From Paenibacillus sedimenti (lineage in GTDB: Bacteria > Bacillota > Bacilli > Paenibacillales > NBRC-103111), in assembly GCF_014534655.1 (NCBI RefSeq), contig NZ_JACVVD010000009.1, forward strand, positions 62,001 to 126,000: 64,000 bases of DNA. The letters are read 5' to 3'. Made by a program: the position numbers and the translations under genes. This document shows positions 19,744 through 28,048 of the stretch, in pieces (position 1 is the stretch's first letter; the number at the start of each line of letters is the position of its first letter). The notes under the pieces are model-generated. The model was not told the DNA's origin. It did not search any database and worked only from the letters and a program-made list of their open reading frames with translations.

Positions 19744-20340
19744 CTAGCCTATAGGTGGGATCCTAATAATCCCATTATCAATTGGAATCTGTTTTTTTTC
19801 TATCAAAGCATCCTTTTGGTCATATAAGAAGACGTTCAGCATGGTCGGTTTATCAATCAAATCAGTTTCACAAGAGATAATGAAGTGGTTTGAATTTGGA
19901 TTCTGCATTTCACACATTTTTTTCTCTCCGTAATAAGCCACAACTTTATAAAGATCAGCTTTATTTCTACCATAAAAAAAAGCAATTAATTTATTCCGAT
20001 TATTGACAGTAGCCACATTTATACCATCTTTATAATCTGTTAAATAGTTACTTTTCATTTTATATCTTTTAGTGTGATAAGGGCTAATAAATGTAGCTAC
20101 ACCATACTGATAATCTTGGGGATGGACAATTTCATATATCACCAAAATTTCTTTGGCCGTATTCCGAATGTTTAATATTCTAATATCTTTTTTGATATCG
20201 GTTGTGATCGCATAGTTTAAATCACCCTGGAAGCCTGGTCTTATAGTATAATCTCGCATTAACAATAAATGACTTAACCATAAACCAATTATTATAACAC
20301 CCCCTATGCTGATTAGTATTATTTTCTTTTTCATAGTCAA
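19744..20340 (-). CDS. membrane-anchored protein of unknown function
   Basis: I do not recognise this 198-residue protein. One hydrophobic segment (IILISIGGVIIIGLWLSHLL, about residues 6-25) with lysines before it predicts a single N-terminal anchor. The rest, beta-rich and polar (YQYGVATFISPYH, LIAFFYGRNKADLYKVVAYYG), would lie outside the cell. Two cysteines occur near residues 144 and 161. A GAGGTG box is seven bases before a TTG at 20340 and 13 before an ATG at 20334, so the TTG is slightly favoured. The gene is more AT-rich than its neighbours, which hints at transfer. It stands alone between two hairpins. Confidence 0.65.
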   Translation of the reverse strand: MTMKKKIILISIGGVIIIGLWLSHLLLMRDYTIRPGFQGDLNYAITTDIKKDIRILNIRNTAKEILVIYEIVHPQDYQYGVATFISPYHTKRYKMKSNYLTDYKDGINVATVNNRNKLIAFFYGRNKADLYKVVAYYGEKKMCEMQNPNSNHFIISCETDLIDKPTMLNVFLYDQKDALIEKKQIPIDNGIIRIPPIG

Positions 20341-20362
20341 GTTTTCACACCTCTAATATGCT

Positions 20363-20392
20363 ACAACCCGTGGTCTTATCACCACGGGTTGT
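20363..20392. terminator. 12-bp hairpin between the xylanase and hypothetical genes
   Basis: ACAACCCGTGGT pairs perfectly with ACCACGGGTTGT across a six-base loop. It is downstream of the xylanase gene and only about 10 bp before the ribosome binding site region of the hypothetical gene. No U-tract follows on the minus strand, so it may act as a processing or leader structure rather than a plain terminator. Confidence 0.5.
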
Positions 20393-20517
20393 AAAACTAT
20401 TATTTTTTTAATTATCGCATCATAATCATCCCCATACAAGCAGTCTGATTCAAGCATATTGAGGTAGTCGCGCATTCTGCTTTTGCAGGAGTCTTCGACG
20501 AAATCAATTTGTAATCC

Positions 20518-23500
20518 TTAATGAATCAACTTATCCGCATCACGTAATAGAACGTCTGCTGCTGCTGCTGCAATGTGTTTGCCTTTCTGCGCTTTTACCT
20601 CGCTGATAAAGGGCTCCAGATTGTCCTTTTCCAGCTTCTTAAGCAGGCTGTTTGCTATCCCGCCGTTGTCGATCGATCCATCAATCGCGTACCGATTGAC
20701 AAGCTTTTTCAGGTAAGCGATAGTTATTGGTTCCGGGGCAAGCTGTACGGTGCCTAAGCCGGACGTATCCCGGTAGGAGCTTCCGGAAGGGTCGCACCAG
20801 ATGGCGACACTGTCTCGTTTACCGCTGCCGGTATGATCGTTGTTCACCTGCAGATCGAATCCGAGCAGCATCCCGATCTCAGGCGTGATCGCGGTAAACG
20901 GAATAGCCGTCTCCACGATATAGCCATGGTCGGTCAGCTTGGTCGCAGATTTGAATCGCGGTTGATCTCCGTTCTCCGAAAACGTTGCCTCATTGTCGTA
21001 GTTAACTCTGTACTGGGCATCATCCGTTTCATAGAAAGAGCTTTGATGCTTGTTCTGATCGATAAAAAGCTCCACGGAATCCTGTTCATAAGCGTTCCGG
21101 CTCACTTTGCTAAGCAAGCTGTCCGTTACGTCAGCGATGACGTACAAGTAGTTTTCATCCCAAGCCGTTTTGGCCACAGCTGTAGAGCCTGACGTTCCTT
21201 GAACCCATATTTCGGTGCTAATGGCATGACCGTTGCTCCAAAGCTCGTCAAACACGGCATCGATGACCGGTGTGCCATAAATGGTTTCCGTCATCTTGAC
21301 GGCATTGCCGAGATCAACATCCCCAAACTTGGATGGATCCGTGTTCTGATGATTCGTATAATCGTTCCACACCGCAGAGGAAGCTACTGCGCCGCCGCCT
21401 TGGTCGTCGTTCACGCGAAAGTCGATGCCCAGCTTGTCGCCTTTGCTTAGCGCCGCACCGTCTTTGCTGAGCGAAATAGCTGCATGCACGACATAACCGC
21501 CGGGAATCGCTGTGACTGTGCGCTGAATATCCGCCGGTCCATTGCCGTTGAAACCGATTGTATAATGCAGATCATCGGGCAAATACATACTTGATTTATC
21601 GTAGTTCGGATCGATGAAAATTTCTATGCTGTCATTGTTGTTAGGCGTACTGTCTCTTACTTGCAGTTGTACATACAAATGGTTGTCGTCCCACATTATT
21701 TTCGCTTCCGCCGTCGCTCCCTGCTGTCCGCTTACCAGGGTATCAACCGATACCGGTTTCAAAGCGCTCCAGGCTGGATATGCGCCAGATCCGATTACAG
21801 GCGTCCCTTGTGCAGCCCGTATTTGGTTTCGATATACCGGAAGCTTCGAAGGATCGACGATCCCCCAATAGGCGGGCTTCGCCTGAAGCTGCCTGTCGAA
21901 CAGCAGAGGAGCATCCTTGCGCCCTTTAACAGGGAAATTATCCAGCCAGGTTCCGTCGTCGGCCATTCCCCAGATCGTAACCGATTCCAGATATCCCTTC
22001 TGCGCTCCCTGTTTATACATCTCAAACAGCTCGCGATAACGCTTTGCCTGTTCCAACAGAATATCGTCCGTTACCGGCTTCTCGCTCTCGGTTGAATTCG
22101 AATAAATCGAGATATCGAGCTCGGTTGACTGAATCTTGACGCCGAGAGCGGCAATCTTCTCCATGGCGCTTCTCATCTGTTCGATGCTCGGGGCGGTATT
22201 GGAAATGTGCATTTGGAAGCCTACCGAATGCACAGGTAATCCCTTGGCAAGCAATCTTTTCACTAAGGCAGCCATGCCGTTTAACTTGGCGTTCGAGCTC
22301 TCCAGATTGTAATCGTTGATGACGAGCTTGGCATCCGGATCGGCTTCGTGCGCGTATTTGAAAGCGAGCTCAATGTAATCGCTGTCGTAGCCGTCGCCAT
22401 CCACATCGCCAATAATGCCTTTCCACTTGGAGCCGGTATCTGCTCCTCGGAGTCCGCCATCCTCGTTCAATACTTCATTAACAACATCCCAATGCTGGAT
22501 TCTGCCTTTATAACGGCTTACCACCGTTTTAATATGCGTTTCCAATCTGGCTAGCAGTTGCTCTCTTGTGGCCGGCTTACCCGAATCTGCCGGATCGGTA
22601 AAAAACCATGCCGGGATTTGGTTGTGCCATAGTAGCGTATGCCCTCTCACGAGCATATCGTTCGCCTCTGCAAACTGCACGAGCTTGTCGGCATTTGTCC
22701 AGACGAAGTTTCCTTCGACCGGTTGAAGCGCGTCCGGCTTCATGAAGTTGCCAGCCGTCAAGCTTTTGAAATGTTTTTTGATCAGGGCGGAGTGAATGTC
22801 CGAAGCATTCAAAACATCGACGGGATCAATTGCGGCTCCGATTGGAAAATACGGATCGAGCACCGAATGCAGATCCGGGATATCTCGTTGAATGTCGATG
22901 ATAGCGGATTCGGTTACGGTTACATCATCAATATAAAATGTAATCAGGTCGCTAGGCGTCGTTTGATTGTCCGGCTTCCAAGGGGTTTCCGCATATAGCT
23001 TGATATCCGATAGCGTCGAATCATCCGGAATGATGATATCGCCCTGGATCTGCTTCCATTCCCCTTTGTTCAAATTAACCGTAGTGAAAGTTTCGTACTT
23101 CCGGCTTCCTGCATCATGATTGAATTCTTTTTCCAATGAACCGGATACGCCCTGCGAAGCCGGCCCTTCCTTATACATGGCCCACATCGACACATGATAC
23201 ATTTTTCCCGGCTTCACCATGCCGAATAAGCTGCGGGACGGTCCGTTAAATGTAGCAGTCCGGTTGGATACTTCCAGGCTAAAGTTACCACTGTGCTTAA
23301 CACTATTAACCACGGTCAGCGTTTCGCCGGCTCGCGGGCCCCAAGCTCCCTTCGTGCCGTCCTCGAAATCCGATGCAAATACGACGTTGCCGCTTCCCGA
23401 GGCGCTCACGGGCGTAACTGCAATGTCATCAAGATAAAAGCCGATCAGATCATCCAATGTAGGCGCCGAATTCCAAGGCGTTTCAAAATATATGGAAATC

Positions 23501-23988
23501 CGATTCATGTCGGCATCAACAGGGACTGTATAATCACCTTCCAGCTTCGTCCAAACCCCTTTAACCGCTTTGACCTGTGCGGCATTATCATACTTATCGC
23601 TTTTCCCGGAGCTTGATGTAAAGCCTCTTTGAAAAGAAAGCGAAAGCGTCTGCTCGGCCGGCCCGTTATTAAACATGACCCACGCGGATACATGCACCTT
23701 CTGGCCTGAGTTCAGACTGCCCGTCAGGTCATGGCTTGCTCCATGCCATGTCGCCTGACGATTGTCTACATGAAGGCTCGAATCGCCCCCTTGCTTTTCA
23801 TTGGAATTTACGGTCAGGGAGACGCTCCCTCTGGGCGTCCACCCCTGTGAGGTGCCATCCTCAAAGTCGGAACTCAGCACCGGTTCCGGCGTACCGGCAG
23901 CAATTGCGGAGCTTTGCGGCATAACAGCGGATAACAGTAAGACAAACGAAAGAATCATGCCAGTCAGGAACTTTGATACCATTTTCAC
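20518..23988 (-). CDS. secreted multidomain GH10 endo-1,4-beta-xylanase
   Basis: The 1156-residue enzyme hydrolyses the xylan backbone outside the cell. After a signal peptide (ILSFVLLLSAVMPQSSAIAA) come two CBM22-type domains (about 35-200 and 205-365), each starting with a SDFEDGT motif. The GH10 barrel (about 380-740) has acid/base E505 in WDVVNEVLNE and nucleophile E623 in STELDIS. Two CBM9-type domains follow (about 740-930 and 935-1090, with SIEIFIDPN and SVELFIDQN). The last 65 residues resemble the FIMAH domain (GIANSLLKKLEK, QKGKHIAAAAADVLLRDAD). No SLH repeats occur. The GTG at 23988 (AAAGGAG upstream) gives a normal signal peptide; a GTG at 24021, also with a ribosome binding site, would add 11 residues. 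It is the last gene of the transporter operon. Confidence 0.95.
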   Translation of the reverse strand: MKMVSKFLTGMILSFVLLLSAVMPQSSAIAAGTPEPVLSSDFEDGTSQGWTPRGSVSLTVNSNEKQGGDSSLHVDNRQATWHGASHDLTGSLNSGQKVHVSAWVMFNNGPAEQTLSLSFQRGFTSSSGKSDKYDNAAQVKAVKGVWTKLEGDYTVPVDADMNRISIYFETPWNSAPTLDDLIGFYLDDIAVTPVSASGSGNVVFASDFEDGTKGAWGPRAGETLTVVNSVKHSGNFSLEVSNRTATFNGPSRSLFGMVKPGKMYHVSMWAMYKEGPASQGVSGSLEKEFNHDAGSRKYETFTTVNLNKGEWKQIQGDIIIPDDSTLSDIKLYAETPWKPDNQTTPSDLITFYIDDVTVTESAIIDIQRDIPDLHSVLDPYFPIGAAIDPVDVLNASDIHSALIKKHFKSLTAGNFMKPDALQPVEGNFVWTNADKLVQFAEANDMLVRGHTLLWHNQIPAWFFTDPADSGKPATREQLLARLETHIKTVVSRYKGRIQHWDVVNEVLNEDGGLRGADTGSKWKGIIGDVDGDGYDSDYIELAFKYAHEADPDAKLVINDYNLESSNAKLNGMAALVKRLLAKGLPVHSVGFQMHISNTAPSIEQMRSAMEKIAALGVKIQSTELDISIYSNSTESEKPVTDDILLEQAKRYRELFEMYKQGAQKGYLESVTIWGMADDGTWLDNFPVKGRKDAPLLFDRQLQAKPAYWGIVDPSKLPVYRNQIRAAQGTPVIGSGAYPAWSALKPVSVDTLVSGQQGATAEAKIMWDDNHLYVQLQVRDSTPNNNDSIEIFIDPNYDKSSMYLPDDLHYTIGFNGNGPADIQRTVTAIPGGYVVHAAISLSKDGAALSKGDKLGIDFRVNDDQGGGAVASSAVWNDYTNHQNTDPSKFGDVDLGNAVKMTETIYGTPVIDAVFDELWSNGHAISTEIWVQGTSGSTAVAKTAWDENYLYVIADVTDSLLSKVSRNAYEQDSVELFIDQNKHQSSFYETDDAQYRVNYDNEATFSENGDQPRFKSATKLTDHGYIVETAIPFTAITPEIGMLLGFDLQVNNDHTGSGKRDSVAIWCDPSGSSYRDTSGLGTVQLAPEPITIAYLKKLVNRYAIDGSIDNGGIANSLLKKLEKDNLEPFISEVKAQKGKHIAAAAADVLLRDADKLIH

Positions 23989-24025
23989 GTAATTAACAAC
24001 TCCTTTTATAGGATCGTGCACGAGG

Positions 24026-24940
24026 TCACTCCTTCACGCTGCCTACATTTAATCCGACAACAAAATATTTTTGCAGGAACGGATAGACGAATAAGATCGG
24101 AACTGCGGCTACAATGGTAATAGCGGCTCTGATCGATATTGGCGTTACCATACCGCTTGCCGTATCCTTGGTCATTCCGGCGCCGTTAATCAGACTCGGA
24201 TCGCTGTTTGAATTCAGTGTCGATGCCAGCAATTTCATCAGCTCATATTGAAGAGTGCTCAGCTGCGGCTGTGAGGATGCGTACAAAAACGTATCGAACC
24301 AGGTGTTCCACGAACCTACCGCCACGAACAAGGCGATGGTAGCGAGCACCGGCTTGCACAGCGGAAAAATGATCTGAAGGAATATACGAAAGTCACCGGC
24401 TCCATCCATTTTCGCGGATTCCACCAAGCTATCCGGTAATGTACCCATATAAGTTCGAATGACGATTAGGTTAAATGCGCTGATCATGGACGGGAGGATG
24501 TAAACCCAAAAGCTGTTCAGCAGTCCTAGCCCCTTGATCAGGAAGTAACCCGGAATGAGACCTGCGTGGAAATACATCGTAAGCACGAAGATGAGCGTGA
24601 TCGGTTTACGATAAATATACTCCTTGCGGCTTAAAGCGTATGCCAGCATTGTCGTTAAGAAAATGTTTAGCGCCGTGGACAGCAGCGTTCTGGCGACAGA
24701 CACCAGAAATGCGTGATAAACGGTTCCGGATATGAAAATAGCTTTGTAATTTTGCAGCGTCCAAACGCGGGGCCATAAATAAATGCCGCCCCTGATCGAA
24801 TCCATCCCGTCGTTAAAGGATACGGCGATCGTGTTCATGAAAGGATACAACGTAATGATAACTAAAAGCAGCATGACTACCGAATTCGCCGTGCTAAACA
24901 AGACGGGCTCAATTCCACCCGTTTTTCCCGATTTTACCAT
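24026..24940 (-). CDS. carbohydrate ABC transporter permease, LplC/YtcP type
   Basis: The 304-residue permease belongs to the CUT1 family branch of LplC and YtcP. Six membrane spans are expected, the first at VVMLLLVIITLYPFMNTIAV, and a cytoplasmic EAA-type loop reads VESAKMDGAGDFRIFLQIIF. The C-terminus FLQKYFVVGLNVGSVKE is the usual family ending. It follows the LplB-type gene by 20 bp and ends just ahead of the xylanase gene, forming one operon. With the upstream lipoprotein it most likely imports xylo-oligosaccharides. The ATPase is not encoded here. Confidence 0.92.
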   Translation of the reverse strand: MVKSGKTGGIEPVLFSTANSVVMLLLVIITLYPFMNTIAVSFNDGMDSIRGGIYLWPRVWTLQNYKAIFISGTVYHAFLVSVARTLLSTALNIFLTTMLAYALSRKEYIYRKPITLIFVLTMYFHAGLIPGYFLIKGLGLLNSFWVYILPSMISAFNLIVIRTYMGTLPDSLVESAKMDGAGDFRIFLQIIFPLCKPVLATIALFVAVGSWNTWFDTFLYASSQPQLSTLQYELMKLLASTLNSNSDPSLINGAGMTKDTASGMVTPISIRAAITIVAAVPILFVYPFLQKYFVVGLNVGSVKE

Positions 24941-24960
24941 GATGGCACCTACCTTTGGCG

Positions 24961-25935
24961 TTATAATAGCCGCTCTTCTCCCAATCTCTTGGCAATCCAG
25001 TTGGCCATGAGCAGCAGCGTGACGCTGACAACTGTTTTAAATATGCCCCCTGCGGTGGCCATCGAATAGTTGAACTGGGCGATGCCGTATTTCAAGACAA
25101 AAATATCGATCGTTTCCGACCAGTCCGCAACCAGGCCGTTTCCAAGCAAATACTGGATTTCGAAGCCTGCGTCCAGGATATGGCCGATGGACATAATCAG
25201 TAAAATGACGAACGTTGCCTTAATGCCCGGAAGCGTAATGTACAGCATCTTCTGATACCTGTTTGCGCCGTCCATATCAGCAGCTTCATAGAGCGACGGA
25301 TCGATCGAAGCGATAGCGGCCAGGTAGATGATCGTGTTCCACCCGACTTCCTTCCACACGTTGGAGGCGCCGACAATGCCCCAGAAATATTTACCCTCGC
25401 TCAGCCACAAAACCGGCTCATCGATGATATGAAGCTTGAGCAGCACGGTATTAACAATACCGTCGTTAATCGACAGCGAAGTCGCCACGATACCTGCGGC
25501 AATAACCCACGACAAAAAGTGCGGCAAATACGAGATCGTTTGCACCAATCGCTTCATCAGCAAATTCTTGATTTCATTCAGCAATAACGCAAGCACAATT
25601 GCGCTAACGAAGCCCAGCACAAGATTGATCAAGCTCATCCCGATCGTATTTCGCATGACTCGAAGGAACGTATCGTCTGTGAACAGGAACTTGAAATGCT
25701 TAAATCCGACCCACTCTTGATCGAAAAATCCCTTGGCAGGCTTAAAATTTTGAAAAGCCATCAGCCAGCCCCAAACGGGCACATAGGCAAAAAGGACGAT
25801 ATAGAACAAGAGCGGAACCGACATGAAAATGAGCTGCTTCTGGCTTTTTATCGTCGTCCAGTCAAACATGACCTTTGAAGATCTTCGAACATTGGTTCGC
25901 CTTCCTGTATCCTGATTCGCTAGTATCTCAGCCAT
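24961..25935 (-). CDS. carbohydrate ABC transporter permease, LplB type
   Basis: The 324-residue permease is of the LplB type, the first of the pair. A soluble basic N-terminus is followed by LIFMSVPLLFYIVLFAYVPV and the family phrase MAFQNFKPAKGFFDQEWVG. The EAA-type loop is YEAADMDGANRYQKMLYITL. The ATG at 25935 has GTGGAG seven bases upstream, whereas the longer GTG start at 25947 would overlap that box. It is transcribed with the LplC-type gene and follows the solute-binding gene after a hairpin-containing gap of about 227 bp. Confidence 0.92.
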   Translation of the reverse strand: MAEILANQDTGRRTNVRRSSKVMFDWTTIKSQKQLIFMSVPLLFYIVLFAYVPVWGWLMAFQNFKPAKGFFDQEWVGFKHFKFLFTDDTFLRVMRNTIGMSLINLVLGFVSAIVLALLLNEIKNLLMKRLVQTISYLPHFLSWVIAAGIVATSLSINDGIVNTVLLKLHIIDEPVLWLSEGKYFWGIVGASNVWKEVGWNTIIYLAAIASIDPSLYEAADMDGANRYQKMLYITLPGIKATFVILLIMSIGHILDAGFEIQYLLGNGLVADWSETIDIFVLKYGIAQFNYSMATAGGIFKTVVSVTLLLMANWIAKRLGEERLL

Positions 25936-26091
25936 ATGGTTCTCCACGCTCCGTTATCCGTGTGTGATAAGAAAAACTTCTATCGAAGTCCATTCAACGT
26001 AGCCAGACCGCTTTTAGAGGAAGTTTTTCATGCCAATAAGAATTTCGCTATCCGACTAATCGGAAACTTATAAATTCTTATGTGGTAAGAA

Positions 26092-26120
26092 ATTGGGAGG
26101 TGCATAGAGTACCTCCCAAT
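26092..26120 (-). terminator. intra-operon hairpin after the solute-binding gene
   Basis: ATTGGGAGGT pairs perfectly with ACCTCCCAAT across nine bases, followed on the minus strand by TTTCTTA. It lies 43 bp past the solute-binding gene and before the permeases. Such partial terminators or RNA-stabilising stems commonly keep binding-protein levels above permease levels. Confidence 0.65.
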
Positions 26121-26162
26121 CTCCCTCTGATCGCAACTTGCTTCTAAGCGGTTATCAGACAC

Positions 26163-27866
26163 TTACTTGCTCCAGTTTTTTAGTCTCCACTGAATTTGTT
26201 CATTGATCCGGTCCTCATAAGCCTTCGGATTTGCTTTGCCGATTTGAGCGACGTATTCGTCCCAGACAGCATCGAACTGATCCGGCTTCGATAAAACGGC
26301 TCTCGGCAAATATTTGGTCGCCAAGTCATTCAGTTTAGTGCTGGCGATTTTCGCCGGAGACCCATCGATCTGATTGATTGTCCAAGCCGGATAAGGCACA
26401 GGATTTTCAGGAGGATCACTAAAGAATTCGACGTATGTTTTGAATCCGTATCCCTTTAACACTTCTTTGTCATAGTCGTTCAAGCCTGCGAAGTATTCTT
26501 CAGGCTGATCGCCTGAAGAGGTGGCGTTCCCGTCCGAGAAGGTTCCCTGCATCTTTGGTGCATAGCCGAAAAAGGCATCCGCTTTATTGGCAAGCTTCCA
26601 TGTGGCATCCGCAGTACGATCCCTTTGTTCTTGTGTTTTTGAAAATCTTCCCTTGTCATCAACCTGATAATCCTCGCCCTTGATGCCCCAGCTGAGAATT
26701 TTTTGCCATTCTTCTGTCATTGTCGTATCGAGAAGCTTAATAATTTTAACCGGATCCTTGGCCTTGATACTGATGCCGAATCCGTTATTCAGATTGAGAG
26801 GCGGGCGGTCCAGATAGTAATCCCTGGTATTCGTATCATACACGAGCGGCAACCCGACATATTCTCTTTCGAACTTTTTCTGGGTATGCAAGGAATCTTC
26901 CGCTTTTTGGAAATTCCAGTGCTGATCGAACATGCCAAGCACATTGCCTGCGGAGAGTTTAGCCATGTACTGGTCGTAGTTCTGTACGAAGGCTTCCTTG
27001 TCGATCAGACCCTCCTGATTCATTTCGTTCAACTTCTTGTAATATTTCTTTGCATAGTCCTTATCGGCAAAAATTTGCGCCACATTGTCTTTGACAACAA
27101 CCCCGCCGTCATTGGGATGACCGATCAAATGCTGAGGCGGATTCAACAGCCCCCAGTTTCTCCAGTCATGGTTCAGAACCTCGAAACCAATCGTTGGTTT
27201 ACCGTCGATTTGCGGATATTTTTCCTTATACTTCTTAATCAAATCAAAGTACTCGTCAAGCGTCTTCACTTTCGGATAGCCGAATTCCTTCAGGACCGCT
27301 TTTTGAATCCAGAAGGCAGGACCTCCGTACCAAGTGCTTTGCACTTTGCCATAGTAACGGCCGTAATTCGGCAAAATATAAATATGCCCGTCCTTCGGAT
27401 CCTTCATTTTGTTCCAGTACGGCTCATAATGCTTCTTCAAGTTCGGAGCATGTTTCTCAATAAGATCCTCAAGCGGGATGTAAGCGCCTGCATCGATAAA
27501 CGTCGTATTTCCTGACAGCAAATCCGGATAATCCCCGCCTGCAACCATAACGCCCATTTTTTGCTTGGAATCGCCTGCAAGGAAATCGAACTTGAACGTA
27601 ACGCCAAGCTTTTCCTTCATCAGTTTATAAATCTTATTATCCGGTGTAGGCTGCTGAAGCGCTTCGCCGATATATGCGGTCACTTCAAATGACTCCACCT
27701 TGCCGGCTTGCCCGGCGGCATTGGTGGCTGCAGCTGACGTAGCAGGCGAAGACGTCGAGCCAGTCCCGTTCAAACCAGCCTGACTGTTGCATCCGGCGAG
27801 CAGAGCGCCAAGAGCCAAAACGGCAATATTGCCGGAGATCAAAGCAGATCTTACTTTTCCCCCCAT
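26163..27866 (-). CDS. extracellular solute-binding lipoprotein, LplA type
   Basis: The 567-residue lipoprotein captures oligosaccharides for the adjacent permeases. The signal sequence IAVLALGALLAGCNSQAG contains the lipobox LAGC (Cys near residue 26) and is followed by a Ser/Thr/Ala-rich linker. The body resembles the large LplA/YtcQ type of family 1 binding protein (KLMKEKLGVTFKFDFLAGD, MVAGGDYPDLLSGN). GGGG lies about seven bases before the ATG. The promoter carries a TATAAT and two tandem cre-like boxes. Position between the YesM/YesN regulators and the xylanase supports xylo-oligosaccharides as ligand; this is inferred, not seen. Confidence 0.92.
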   Translation of the reverse strand: MGGKVRSALISGNIAVLALGALLAGCNSQAGLNGTGSTSSPATSAAATNAAGQAGKVESFEVTAYIGEALQQPTPDNKIYKLMKEKLGVTFKFDFLAGDSKQKMGVMVAGGDYPDLLSGNTTFIDAGAYIPLEDLIEKHAPNLKKHYEPYWNKMKDPKDGHIYILPNYGRYYGKVQSTWYGGPAFWIQKAVLKEFGYPKVKTLDEYFDLIKKYKEKYPQIDGKPTIGFEVLNHDWRNWGLLNPPQHLIGHPNDGGVVVKDNVAQIFADKDYAKKYYKKLNEMNQEGLIDKEAFVQNYDQYMAKLSAGNVLGMFDQHWNFQKAEDSLHTQKKFEREYVGLPLVYDTNTRDYYLDRPPLNLNNGFGISIKAKDPVKIIKLLDTTMTEEWQKILSWGIKGEDYQVDDKGRFSKTQEQRDRTADATWKLANKADAFFGYAPKMQGTFSDGNATSSGDQPEEYFAGLNDYDKEVLKGYGFKTYVEFFSDPPENPVPYPAWTINQIDGSPAKIASTKLNDLATKYLPRAVLSKPDQFDAVWDEYVAQIGKANPKAYEDRINEQIQWRLKNWSK

Positions 27867-27907
27867 AGTTGCACCCCTTTAAAGGTTTTGTATTACAATC
27901 GCGGTCA

Positions 27908-27940
27908 TGTAAACCCTTTCATGTAACCTCTTTCATTATA
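27908..27940 (-). promoter_or_regulatory. promoter with two tandem cre-like boxes
   Basis: On the minus strand a TATAAT at 27940-27935 is followed directly by two adjacent 14-mers. On the plus strand these read TGTAAACCCTTTCA (27908-27921) and TGTAACCTCTTTCA (27922-27935), each matching 13 of 14 cre consensus positions. CcpA bound there would block transcription of the transporter operon. The 14-bp direct repeat could also be an AraC-type regulator site. Confidence 0.5.
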
Positions 27941-28048
27941 GAAACGAATCCCTCAGCAAACCATTTCCCGATTAAAGGAATATCCTGAAAAATCTTAGAT
28001 CGGAACAATGTCCCCGTTTATCTAAAACGGCTGCACCCCGCTGCTTGT

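Noticed and set aside
26703..27515. 270-codon plus-strand frame opposite the solute-binding protein gene
   Set aside because: It lies wholly opposite a clear lipoprotein gene, has no domain, and has the composition expected of an antisense shadow.
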